NCBI GenBank assembly: GCA_933228675.1
Contig: OW121740.1
Coordinates: 36,165,292-36,229,291 of the forward strand
Origin: Stomorhina lunata
Lineage: Eukaryota > Arthropoda > Insecta > Diptera > Rhiniidae
Length of the DNA: 64,000 nucleotides
Reading direction: 5' to 3'
The position numbers were made by a program, and so were the translations under genes. The notes under the pieces are model-generated. The model saw only the letters and a program-made list of their open reading frames with translations. It ran no database searches and was not told where the DNA came from. Positions 44,040-54,430 of the stretch are shown here, piece by piece. Each line of letters starts with the position of its first letter. The stretch's first letter is position 1.

Positions 44040-44640
44040 AACCAAATTCGTCGCGTTTATTGGCATGTTCCTGGAGTGGTTTTTATATGAAAGCTGTAAT
44101 CAAATATGGTATGATTCCTATCAAATTTGATACACTGACCAATAGTTGCATAAAGCTTCTTTGTTCTAAGTTAAATTGTAATATTACAATTGGATTTAAT
44201 TTATCAGCATTAATGTGATTCCCGGGGCCTGGTAATATGGGAGCTTTAACTAAACCGATTTTGCCCATTTTTAATACACAACTTTTTCGAGATATCGAAA
44301 ATATTTTTTGTCCAATTTTGTCGCTTTATATCTTTTTGGTATTTTTGTGTCTCCGTAAGTATTTTGTATGGGAGCTTATGGTCAAAATGGTGACCGATTG
44401 TGGCAAAATTCTGCACACTGGCTGGTATTGACATTAAACTTCGTTGTTCAGTGTCGGTAGCTTTATAGTTGATCAGTTATTGGCATTTAAGAGTATTTTA
44501 GTTGGAATTTAGGCTTTTTTCCGTAATTGTTTTGTATGGAGCCACGGTTAAATGTGAACCGATTTCGATGAAATTTTATATGCTGCCTAGTGCTTAGTAA
44601 AACTTGTCTATACGATATCTCCATCGTACCTGTTATAATA
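44040..44640 (+). repeat. Decayed INE-1-like sequence
   Basis: Repeated words of the type TATGGGAGCTTATGGTCAAA and GTTAAATGTGAACCGATTTC match the bodies of the INE-1-like repeats. Neither end is recognisable. Confidence 0.45.
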
Positions 44641-44643
44641 AGA

Positions 44644-44750
44644 CTTATTACGGTTGCCAAATTTACGACTTTGACTACGACAATTAGTACTAGATTAAAG
44701 AAAACGTCAACACGACTAACTGTCGTAGTCGAAGTCGTATATTCGACAAT
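44644..44750. mobile_element. Second copy of the CCTTATWACG palindromic element
   Basis: CTTATTACGGTTGCCAAATT, then GACTACGACAATTAGTACTA and AGATTAAAGAAAACGTCAAC match 31943-32076. The start of the right arm (TTAATCTAGTACT) is deleted, the rest (AACTGTCGTAGTCGAAGTCG) remains. Confidence 0.7.
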
Positions 44751-44951
44751 TTAAATTTTTAGCAAATAAGTGATTAGCCTATGCGAGGTTATACGGGAGC
44801 TATGATGGTCAAATCTAAACCGGTTTCGCGCAATTTCAATACCAAAATTCGTCAAGAAATGAAGAAATTTTTTGCCTTATTTTGTTTAGGCCCTATTGTG
44901 TCTTCAACAGACAGTCATCGCTCAATCGTCTTAGAATTTCATAAGAATTCA

Positions 44952-44953
<2 letters not shown>

Positions 44954-45040
<87 letters not shown>

Positions 45041-45041
45041 G
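44954..45041. repeat. (AT)n microsatellite and T-run
   Basis: About 35 AT dinucleotides followed by some 17 T residues. Frames reading as alternating Ile-Tyr are artefacts. Confidence 0.95.
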
Positions 45042-45394
45042 GTTTTTGAGTCAATATAAGGAATATTAGTATATAAATAAATAATTCTTTCACAGCTCTG
45101 TCTAATTATCATAGTCAAAAGTTAAATACGATTGTATAAATAACCCCTAGTGACGTAAATTAATAGGTCGTCTGTTTCATCATTCACTTTTTTTAGAACT
45201 ATTGCCTAGTTTAGACCATCATTAAAATTCTTTCTCTTAAATTTATTGTTTACTTCCAATAGACCACGTTTTGGTAATAAAAATACCAATAAATATAGTT
45301 TCTTGTATTATGATCTTTTATTTTGCAATTTATAGATGTTTTGCAGGCATAGTCGGCCATATTAAGAATACAACAACTTCGTACTAATTTTAAA
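45042..45394. other. No feature seen
   Basis: AT-rich DNA without coding frame or paired ends. Confidence 0.35.
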
Positions 45395-45690
45395 ACTTAA
45401 ATCTGGTACGAAACTTAGTCTTAGTCGCAAAGACTAAGAGTAAAAGTGTCATATACTATCTTCCGTTTTTCTTTAATATCTTTTTTAATCTATTACGAAA
45501 CTGTTATAGGTCGTAAATCGGAATATATTTTTGAATTTGGATTATTTGTTAAATATGTAGTAATTTCCGGTTGTTGTATTTTATTTTCTAATACGACAAT
45601 TTATAAAATATTTAGTACAAACCTCTAGAAGGTTTTGTACTAGATTAAAAGTATATTTTTAAATTTTGTACTAGATCAAAGACTACGAAG
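45395..45690. repeat. Second cluster of TTTAATCTAGTACGAAACT motifs
   Basis: The motif of the 30-32-kb region reappears as AAATCTGGTACGAAACTT (45398), TTTAATCTATTACGAAACTG (45484) and inverted as GTACTAGATTAAAAG (45635) and GTACTAGATCAAAG (45668). Confidence 0.6.
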
Positions 45691-46439
45691 AAATTTCAAT
45701 ATTAGTGATTTATGTTAAACATTAAAAGAAGGTGAAAATATTTAACCTTATATCGGGTGTGATTAATTGTAATAGATTAAATAAAAGTTGGCAACAAATT
45801 CTTCAAGAAGTAATAGGAAAGAATATTACAAACTTCTATAGCGAATAGGTTTATTGACCTTTAATCAGAGTAAATATTTTAATAGGCGCCACAATAATTG
45901 TTCTCACGAAAATACAATAAACTAAAATCTAATTGTTATTAGATTATTTAACCAGTTTCTTTTCAAACATAAAAACTCGCAAGTTTTACCAGACAAAACA
46001 TTTAAAATTTTTGAATAAATTTTGAATATGATTGAAATTGAATTTCCTTAATACAAAGTGCATTCAAAAAAGAAACTAGATGAGTTTAGAATTAGGTATT
46101 AAAATATACTAGTCGGTTTTTTTGATAACATAATTATACACAGACTTGGTCAAGATTTAAAAAAATCTGGAGAATAAACTGGTTTTTAGAATAGAAAAAA
46201 TAGAGAAATTCTGGTTCTAAAATGGATATTAAAATTAATAACTAATATTTAAATGAAAATAACTGAAATGACGATATTGAATTCAAAATTTGTTTCCATC
46301 TTGAAAAATATTCTGCCAAATTTTGGCCGCTTACTGCCACAAATTTCATCAGAAATATTGCTTTTGCAAATGAAAACGACTGAGTCAGATTTCTCAGGAA
46401 TCGGTCCACATTTGACCCTAGACCCTTAGCATACTAGAT
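45691..46439. other. AT-rich DNA, one INE-1-like scrap
   Basis: Only a short GAATCGGTCCACATTTGACC stretch near 46400 is recognisable as INE-1-like. Nothing else is supported. Confidence 0.4.
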
Positions 46440-48460
46440 TAGTAAATTTTTTTCTACAGAAAAAATTTTCTAATGAAAATTTTTCTATAGAAAAAATTTA
46501 CCAACGAAAATGTTTCTATAAACAAAATTACTAACGAAAAAATTTCCTAAAGAAAATTTTTCTATAGAAAAAATTTCCTAAAGAAAATTTTTCTATAGAA
46601 AAAATTTCCTAAAGAAAATTTTTCTATAGAAAAAATTTCCTAAAGAAAATTTTTCTATAGAAAAAATTTCCTAAAGAAAATTTTTCTATACAAAAAATTT
46701 CCTAAAGAAAATTTTTCTATAGAAAAAATTTCCTAAAGAAAATTTTTCTATAGAAAAAATTTCCTAAAGAAAATTTTTCTATAGAAAAAATTTCCTAAAG
46801 AAAATTTTTCTATAGAAAAAATTTCCTAAAGAAAATTTTTCTATAGAAAAAATTTACTAACGAAAATTTTTTCTATAGAAAAAATTTACTAACGAAAATT
46901 TTTTCTATAGAAAAAATTTACTAACGAAAATTTTTTCTATAGAAAAAATTTACTAACGAAAATTTTTCTATAGAAAAATTTTGCTAACGAAAATTTTTCT
47001 GTAAAAAAATTTTACTAACGAAAATTTTTCTATAGAAAAATTTTACTAACGAAAATTTTTCTATAGAAAAATTTTACTAACGTAAAATTTAACGAAATTT
47101 AACGAAAATTTTTCTATAGAAAAATTTTACTAACGAAAATTTTTCTATAGAAAAATTTTACTAACGAAAATTTTTCTATAGAAAAATTTTACTAACGAAA
47201 ATTTTTCTATAGAAAAATTTTACTAACGAAAATTTTTCTTAGTAAAAATTTTTTACTAAGAAAAATTTTACTAACGAAAATTTTTGTTAACGAAAATTTT
47301 CCTTTAGAAAATTTTTGCTAACGAAAATTTTTCTTTAGAAAATTTTTGCTAACGAAAATTTTTCTTTAGAAAAATTTTACTAACGAAAATTTTTCTATAG
47401 TAAAATTTTTGTATAGGAAAATTTTCGTTAGTAAAATTTTTCTAAAGAAAAATTTTCGTTAGCAAAATTTTTCTTAGCAAAAATTTTCGTTAGTAAAATT
47501 TTTCTTAGTAAAAATTTTCGTTAGTAAAATTTTTCTATAGGAAAATTTTCGTTAGTAAAATTTTTCTATAGACAATTTTTCTTTAGAAAAGTTTTACTAA
47601 CGAAAATTTTTCTTTAGAAAAATTTTACTAACGAAAATTTTTCTTTAGAAAAATTTTACTAACGAAAATTTTTCTTTAGAAAAATTTTACTAACGAAAAT
47701 TTTTCTTTAGAAAAATTTTACTAACGAAAATTTTTCTTTAGAAAAATTTTACTAACGAAAATTTTTCTTTAGAAAAATTTTACTAACGAAAATTTTTCTT
47801 TAGAAAAATTTTACTAACGAAAATTTTTCTTTAGAAAAATTTTACTAACAAAAATTTTTCTTTAGAAAAATTTTACTAACGAAAATTTTACTAACGAAAA
47901 TTGTTCTTAGTAAAAATTTTTTACTAAGAAAAATTTTACTAACGAAAATGTTTGTTAACGAAAATTTTTCTTTAGAAAATTTTTGCTAACGAAAATTTTT
48001 CTTTAGAAAAATTTTACTAACGAAAATTTTTCTTTAGAAAAATTTTACTAACGAAAATTTTTGTTTAGAAAAATTTTACTAACGAAAATTTTTGTTTAGA
48101 AAAATTTTACTTACGAAAATTTTTCTTTAGAAAAATTTTACTAACGAAAATTTTTCTTTAGAAAAATTTTACTAACGAAAATTTTTCTTTAGAAAAATTT
48201 TACTAACGAAAATTTTTCTTTAGAAAAATTTTACTAAAGAAAATTTTTCTTCAGAAAAATTTTACTAACGAAAATTTTTCTTCAGAAAAATTTTACTAAC
48301 GAAAATTTTTCTTCAGAAAAATTTTACTAAAGAAAATTTTTCTTTAGAAAAATTTTACTAACGAAAATCGTTCTATAGAAAAATTTTACTAACCAAAATT
48401 TTTCTGTAGAAAAATTTTCGTTAGTAAAAATTTCGCTAACGAAAATTTTTCGTTTCTTTT
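46440..48460. repeat. 2-kb array of ~30-bp palindromic units
   Basis: Units alternate AATTTTTCTATAGAAAAA with a TTTACTAACGA or TTTCCTAAAGA spacer. The block 46555-46850 uses CCTAAAG spacers; most of the rest uses ACTAACG; 47590-48240 uses TTCTTTAGAAAAATTTT. Between about 47400 and 47585 the spacer is in the opposite orientation (CGTTAGTAAA), showing an internal inversion. There is no coding capacity. Confidence 0.9.
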
Positions 48461-48478
48461 GGCATGCCTTTAGAATAG

Positions 48479-48508
48479 CGATGCCCAGCTGGTTTATAGC
48501 TGGGCATC
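48479..48508. repeat. Short perfect hairpin (GATGCCCAGCT stem)
   Basis: GATGCCCAGCT and AGCTGGGCATC, 11 bp each, are separated by 8 bp, just right of the palindromic array. Confidence 0.7.
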
Positions 48509-48603
48509 ATTGCTCTAGACACTTGTAAGATCAATTTTAGTTCCCTTCACAAAATCCCCAACAAAAATATTGACATATTTTTTTCACATGAAAAATGATC
48601 AGC

Positions 48604-48656
48604 CTTATTACGAGTGCGGTACTTTTAAACTTCGTTAATATGACACTCGTAATAAG
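48604..48656. repeat. 13-bp inverted repeat just beyond takeout A stop codon
   Basis: CTTATTACGAGTG and CACTCGTAATAAG are exact inverses 27 bp apart. On the minus strand this begins about 60 bp after the stop codon, so it may lie in the 3' UTR of takeout A. Confidence 0.7.
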
Positions 48657-48717
48657 TCCAAAAATATAACAAATTTATTTACAACAAAATTCAATAACAT
48701 AACAAAACTATTCCGAA

Positions 48718-49960
48718 TTAGTTTGCGGGAAATAATTCATCATAGGGATATTTACTCAAAACATTATTGATCATTTGTTTGACCACCAAACTTAGGGAAG
48801 TAGCGAAACCGGGTTCCAATTCATTATAGATGTCTTGCCAGTTTTCGTTAAGGAATCGGTTCATGTTATCACCCAAAGCCTTATCGCCATTGAATAAATT
48901 GTCTAATCTGAATTGAACAAGTTCCGGTTTGAATTCCAATTTAACGTGATTTACTTCGGAGAAAATTTTACCATTTTTCTCGAGTTGTTTCATATCGAAA
49001 GAGTATTTGATGTGAAGGTTTTCTGGAATAGAAAAGAAGGGGATTATTAGGAAATGATATAAAGAAAAATGGAATAGTAACATTAAGAGTCGTACCCCCT
49101 AATTCATAAACCAAAAATAGAGATATGACAAGCTTAAAAGTCAAATTCTCCGTACTAATTTCCCACTAAAAAGCCTTGATAATTTGATTATTGGTTTATG
49201 AATTAGGGTGTTAATCAATATTTTTGAAAACTATCAAACTTTCGTTTGGTCTTCTATTAAATATTTCGAACCAAAATTTTCCCAGGAATTTTAATTCCCT
49301 TAATTTTTTGTAATAACTTCCATAGAAGAAAAATTTGGAAACATTTTACACACTTTTGGTCGCACTAAAATATTGCCTAATTTTCACTTTTAATCAATTT
49401 CAATACTTACTGCAGGTAATAACAGAATCTCCCTTTCCGGTAATGGGCAAAATCAGCACACGTCCATCTGCTACATATTTGCCCTTCAAAATGAATTCGG
49501 GTACTAAAGCTACCAGTTCACTGCGTTCATTAAGATTGAAACCCCTAAAAATATAAAAAATTTAATAAACCATTCAAAATTTTAACTCTCTCTCTACTCA
49601 CTTAACCGATTTAACTTGAGCCGTTTTCAAGCCAATCAAATCCAGATCTTTGAACTGCAATTCCAAATTAACGGGACTTGAGGGATTTCTTTCCAAAGCC
49701 AAAGATTTTACACGCAAGGGATCGAAGGGCAAAAGATTAAGTTCACGTAAACCTCCCGGATATGTTTTCAAAATTTCTTGGGCTGTCTTGGCAAAGCAGG
49801 CGTTATCACCATGACTACACTTATTAATAGCGGCAGCTGTTATAATAAAATTACATAATTATAATTTTGAACTCTCTCTTTAATGTTAATTCAACTCACG
49901 AAATTCTCCCAATACTGCCATTACTCCCAACACCAAAATACAACTCTGTAATTTATACAT
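48718..49960 (-). CDS. Takeout-like JHBP-domain protein A, four exons
   Basis: A secreted member of the takeout/juvenile-hormone-binding-protein family, whose members bind small hydrophobic ligands in the extracellular space. Minus-strand exons are 49900-49960, 49602-49836, 49411-49544 and 48718-49022, with donors GTGAGTTG, GTGAGTAG and GTAAGTAT and AG acceptors. 61+235+134+305 nt makes 244 codons plus stop, the normal family length. It opens with a signal peptide (MYKLQSCILVLGVMAVLG). The two cysteines of the conserved N-terminal disulphide appear in INKCSHGDNACFAK. The family's C-terminal block is NLFNGDKALGDNMNRFLNENW. Intron 3 holds a MITE (49094-49211). A TATA box lies at 50064. It shares the NLFNGDK.L.DNMN.F.NENW block with gene B, suggesting a tandem duplication. 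I cannot say which Drosophila takeout relative it matches. No lesion was seen. Confidence 0.92.
49094..49211. mobile_element. 118-bp MITE in intron 3 of takeout A
   Basis: ACCCCCTAATTCATAAACCA at the left is mirrored by TGGTTTATGAATTAGGGTGT at the right. The ends resemble those at 8834-8943. It leaves the splice sites intact. Confidence 0.75.
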
Positions 49961-50063
49961 TTCGAATATATTTTGTATAAGAACTTTTCTGGTCCACTTA
50001 TTTTAAAACTCTCCACCTTCACTCGTGCTTTCGCATTAAATTGATTATAACTTTTTTGACTTC

Positions 50064-50071
50064 CTTTTATA
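50064..50071 (-). promoter_or_regulatory. TATA box of takeout A (TATAAAAG)
   Basis: Minus-strand TATAAAAG starts 29 bp upstream of an ATCAATT initiator-like site at about 50042, which would give a 5' UTR of about 80 bases. Confidence 0.75.
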
Positions 50072-51274
50072 CTTGAGCCGAAATTTTGACGCTTTTGATC
50101 TGTATTTTGTTTAATTGTTTATTTAGAATTTTATTAATTTAAATATATTTATTTTTGTTTTTTCTTATTTAATTTGAAATATTAAATATCCCCTAAAACC
50201 TGTAGAACGTGAGACTCATTTACTTGAAGAGTGGCTTAACTCGAAAAAGTTTGTTCTGGGTAAAATGTTGAAAACATTTTATCTATAATTTTTTTAATAA
50301 CAATTAAAAAAAACATTTATAGTCGATCAAGTCCACATTTTTGGTCAAACGTGGATCAATTGTCAGAAAATTTATTTTTTCTTAACTTTTTCATTACAGC
50401 AAATGGGGCTTTTATAGGAACTAGGGTTAAATACGGACCAATTAACGTCAAATTTAGTTTTTCTTAACTATGTCATTTATGTCAGCGGGACATATAAGAG
50501 AGCTAGGGTCAAAGGTGGACCAATTGTCAAGAAATTTCAGTTATTGATCTATGCTTATAATTTATTTTAAAAATTTATAACTGTTTTTGAGATTTCTAAG
50601 GTATTTAAATGATTTTTGGATGTTCGTTTTTTAGGGAAGGTATGTTCATAAATGGACCGATTCAAAATTTGGTGCCTTCATTTTGGTTACTTTCTATATT
50701 GATTCCAAATGTGTTTTTAAATTTGTTTTTTTTTTTATTTGTTTGGGCTTTAATCATGGCTTAACGGGTTAACCGACTTTGAGGAAATTTTAAATATATG
50801 TAGATTTATAAACCCATAAGATGCAATAGGCTTTGTCTCATTACGAACTTTCTTCAACCGACTTTTTGTTCAATGTTTATAGTTTAGGTAAATTCGGTAG
50901 GATCAGATCAGGAGAACTTTCTTCCCCTAAAAGTTATAAAATTAAAAAAAAAAATCTTTGCAAATATAAGCATAATCTAAGTAAGAGGGAGTTGCTCCCA
51001 TAAAATGTACTTGTTACAGCACATCTTAAGATGAAGTAGTGGTAGAGTCGTTAAACTTGTGCTAGGGATATTTTTATCTCATTCTTATAGGGTTTTGTTA
51101 ACAAAAGTAGGTTCAGAGCAATTTAATTTCCTTATGCCTATCCAAGAAAATACTTATTTTTGTGTAACTTCTTGGAATAGATTTCACAAGATTAATCAGG
51201 AGAGCAGCAGAGGAATCTTTTTCCCCAAGAAATAAAAATAAAATGTATATTTAAGTATCTTCGAACTATTAAAA
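50072..51274. repeat. Decayed INE-1-like scraps, no gene
   Basis: GGTCAAACGTGGATCAATTG, GGGTCAAAGGTGGACCAATT and similar lines at 50330-50660 are relics of the INE-1-like family. The remainder has no recognisable feature. Confidence 0.4.
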
Positions 51275-51690
51275 AATTGAGTCTATTTTGGTGCTTCTCG
51301 ACCGAGTGCAGGAGAGGGCGAAAGTGCTCATTGGTGACAGTAGGGTATCCAACTCTATTGATTCACTGTGTTCTATCGTTACTACTTTGGAATGTGCTGT
51401 AATGAAATCAGGGAACTTGTTTCCGAAACTCGAACTTTTTTACGCAATATACGTCATTCTGTTAGAGCTCATTCCTTTGGGTTCGATTGGCCGGTAGACC
51501 GAACAACACACTACAGAGAAAATTCGTTCTTTAGCCGTACAGTTCGTATGCGGAATTCGCTACCAGCAGAAGTTTTCCCTGCCAGTTGCAATATAGGCAA
51601 ATTCAAATCAAATGTCCACAAACTCTACTCCATTTATCCTCCCTCCTATAACCTATTTTCCTAGTTTCAACACAATGAATCGCATAAGTA
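51275..51690 (+). pseudogene. LINE ORF2 C-terminal tail and 3' UTR
   Basis: Two overlapping frames carry consecutive parts of one protein, so there is at least one frameshift near 51370. The first reads LLDRVQERAKVLIGDSRVS, the second FYRYYFGMCCNEIREL, then DWPVDRTTHYRENSFFSRTV and RMRNSLPAEVFPAS, ending FKSNVHKLY. This is the tail of a non-LTR retrotransposon ORF2 common in fly genomes. The same tail is present at 36838. The reverse transcriptase is absent. Confidence 0.8.
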
Positions 51691-52474
51691 GCTGTCATCC
51701 CCTGAGTTCTGGTCCTAAATTAAAAAAAATATCTATTCCAGAAAGCCAGTTCTATTGAAATAATGATCATAAATTTTCAACTCAACCTAATTCGTTTTCA
51801 ATATCGCTTAAGTGTTTAGTTAAAAAGATCATACCTACTTAAATTCAACAATGGGTGATTATACAATGCTACCGACGAAGTCCGTAGCGGTACAGAAAAT
51901 GCATTATTCCACACTGCTATGGGTCATGTAGTTTTTTCAGTATTCCTAATAATTATTAATCTAATAAAAAAATTGCAAAATAATTAATGATATGAAACCA
52001 AGCGCGACTCGAACTCACAACCTTCGTCATAAATTTCCTTGAAAACTTAGACTTGTACTTTAATAGCAGCCAGCCGTTTAGCCGGGGATCTTTAAATCGA
52101 CTCAGAATGTGGTTCGGATCAGTATTCTTAAAGATGCTTGTAAGTCTTCTAAAATGTCTTATAATAACTGCTTTGTATCTTTTAATTTAAATAAAGATAT
52201 CATTGAAATTTTTTATTCATTTAAGTTATATCGTTTTTTGAGTGGAGCACATTCCAAATTTCCACTGTTCTAATAATAGGCATGCAATTACAGTGCGGTT
52301 GGGATGCAGTTATTGCCTGCGTTTCCTGCTAACAGGTAATAACTGTGTTCAATTCCTACTCACACCTCCTCGTGGTACATCCTGGAAACCTGAGCAACCT
52401 AGTTGAAGATGCGGTAAACAGGGGGAGTTATCTTAGAGCCATTCTGACGTATTTGGTCTAAGGGTCTAAGATAA
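51691..52474. other. No gene seen
   Basis: AT-rich DNA. GCCAGCCGTTTAGCCGGGG... and AATCGACTCAGAATGTGGTT at 52070-52115 are INE-1-like scraps. Confidence 0.4.
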
Positions 52475-52619
52475 TTGTACATGGTAAAGTACGAAACTGT
52501 AGCGTCTGTTCAACATGTTAGTTGCGACTGCAAGCGGGCGTCTGTCTCGAATCGAGCGGCTCGCTTTACAAACGAGGCTCTTGTCTTTGGACTCATCATC
52601 CATCGACTTAGCACTTACG

Positions 52620-53665
52620 ATGTTTTAAGCATGGAAAGAAATAACATTACAGAATATACTACTCCAAGGGTTAATCAAGCGAGAAATCCCCCTGCTACGG
52701 CAGCTGGCACAAGGATTTTGGAGGAGCCTAATCTATGCAAGAACATCCTGCTGAATGAAAGTTTGAGATATGGAACGTACGAAACTGGATTGCTGGCGGT
52801 TCAAGAAGCAAGACAAGGACAAGGGGAAGTTCGGAACGAAAATACTGTGTTTCTTTGCTTCGGTCTCCCGGAGGGTAATGAACATAGTAGGGGTGGTGTG
52901 GGCTTTCTGATGACTAAAAAAATAGCTAAAGCCATGATAGCATGGTATCCCACGAACGAGAGGCTAATGGCAGTAAAACTTAAGACTAGAGCTCGTAATT
53001 TGATAATTATCAATGTCTACGCTCCTACTGAAATCCAATCTGAAAACGACAAATCCAATTTTATGATGTATTAAGCAGTTGGATGAACTGCAATGTACAT
53101 AATAGTGATATTACCATGATACTAGGCGACTTTAACGCCAAGATAGGCTCAAACAACACCGGTTTGGAACACTACATTGGTAAGCATGGTGTCGAAGTAA
53201 GAAACGACAACGGGAAAAGATTAATCGAACTATGCTTTGAAAGGAAACTGGTGTAGGTGGCACTATTTTTCCTCATAAGCTCCAATATAAAATAACTTGG
53301 GTATCGCCGAACGGCGTCACTAAGAACCAAATTGATCACATTTTGATCAACTCTAAGTGGCGATCATCTTAACTTCATGTACGCTCGAAGCGTGGATCAG
53401 ATTGAAAGTAGCGGCTCTGACGTCTGAAATGGCAAAAGCCGATCGGAAAATTGATGTTGGGAAACTGGAATCAGTGTCACTCAAACATACAACGAGGTTG
53501 GTCAACAAACGTTTGGTTTCAAAAACCATAAAAGAAAAGTCTGCCTCACCCAAGCAACATGGGACCTGGTTGAAGAACGTAAAACCTTAAAAAAATAAAA
53601 TTTTAAATGCTAACGTGGATGTTGAGATGGTTAGTACAACATACCGTGACCTATCAGACAGAATA
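52620..53665 (+). pseudogene. RTE-type LINE endonuclease fragment, frameshifted
   Basis: Read across several frames this is the apurinic-type endonuclease of an RTE LINE: RGGVGFLMTKKIAKAMIAWY, then RNLIIINVYAPTE, then after a frameshift ITMILGDFNAKIGSNNTG, then GGTIFPHKLQ, ITWVSPNGVTKNQIDHILIN and SKWRSS. The GDFNA and NQIDH blocks include the catalytic D/N and D/H residues of the fold. A frameshift near 53070, a stop near 53255 and a compressed stretch after 53370 make it a pseudogene. The reverse transcriptase part is missing. It may belong to the same family as the fragment at 1206-1680, but the two do not overlap, so this cannot be tested here. Confidence 0.85.
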
Positions 53666-54430
53666 AAAATGTTAAGGTCATCAAAATAGGCTTTTTCTTG
53701 TGAAAATATTTTGTTGTTGAAATCAAATATCTTTCCACCGAGACAATTTCCTCATATTTGGAAACAAGAATTTCTATAGTAAAGTTTGCAAAGTGACGCA
53801 CTTTTACTAGTTCCCACCAATTCTGAGTTAAGTCACTTTTCAAATAAAAGAGTCATTAATTATAGAAAGACTATAGAAATTTTGTGTGTTTTTTTTTTGC
53901 ATTTCTTGTTTTCATTTGTCTAGTGTTTGTTTTTTTCTTAAAAGTTGACAGTTTTTAACAAAACAAAAACAAATCTCATAATTTGTAATTAAATACAAAT
54001 ATTAATTTTGTTGTAGTTATTTGTATTCTTTCGGGTTAACTTTAGGGTTTAGTCAATTTGTTAAGATACAAGTTTTATAATAGAGTGACCAGCGGTTTTT
54101 TCAAAATTTTGTAACAGATTTTATTTGTGTTACAACAACTAAGTTTTCTTAATATTTTTTACACGTTTAAATAAATGACTTAACTTCTCTTATGAATCTC
54201 ATTATAACACATTTAGGTAGTAGATTCACTAAATGAATAAATTACGTATTTTCGTTCACTGAACTTTATTTGCTGATTCATTTATCTGTGGACTCCACTC
54301 GTTGCTAATTAAAATAATTAAGTTAATTTTAATTAACCGCTAAATGGTTGCAGTTTCAAGATAAGATCTTTAAATGTAACACATACGAAAGAAGTTTGAT
54401 TTTAAAAGCTCCCACATAAATTCGATTACA
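53666..54430. other. AT-rich DNA, no gene
   Basis: Nothing recognised between the LINE fragment and the satellite. Confidence 0.4.

Noticed and set aside
44781..45093. Frames with long Ile-Tyr runs
   Set aside because: Translation of the (AT)n microsatellite.
52475..53074. 199-codon frame as a host gene
   Set aside because: From about codon 140 onward it is an RTE endonuclease fragment that breaks by frameshift; the upstream part looks like LINE leader.
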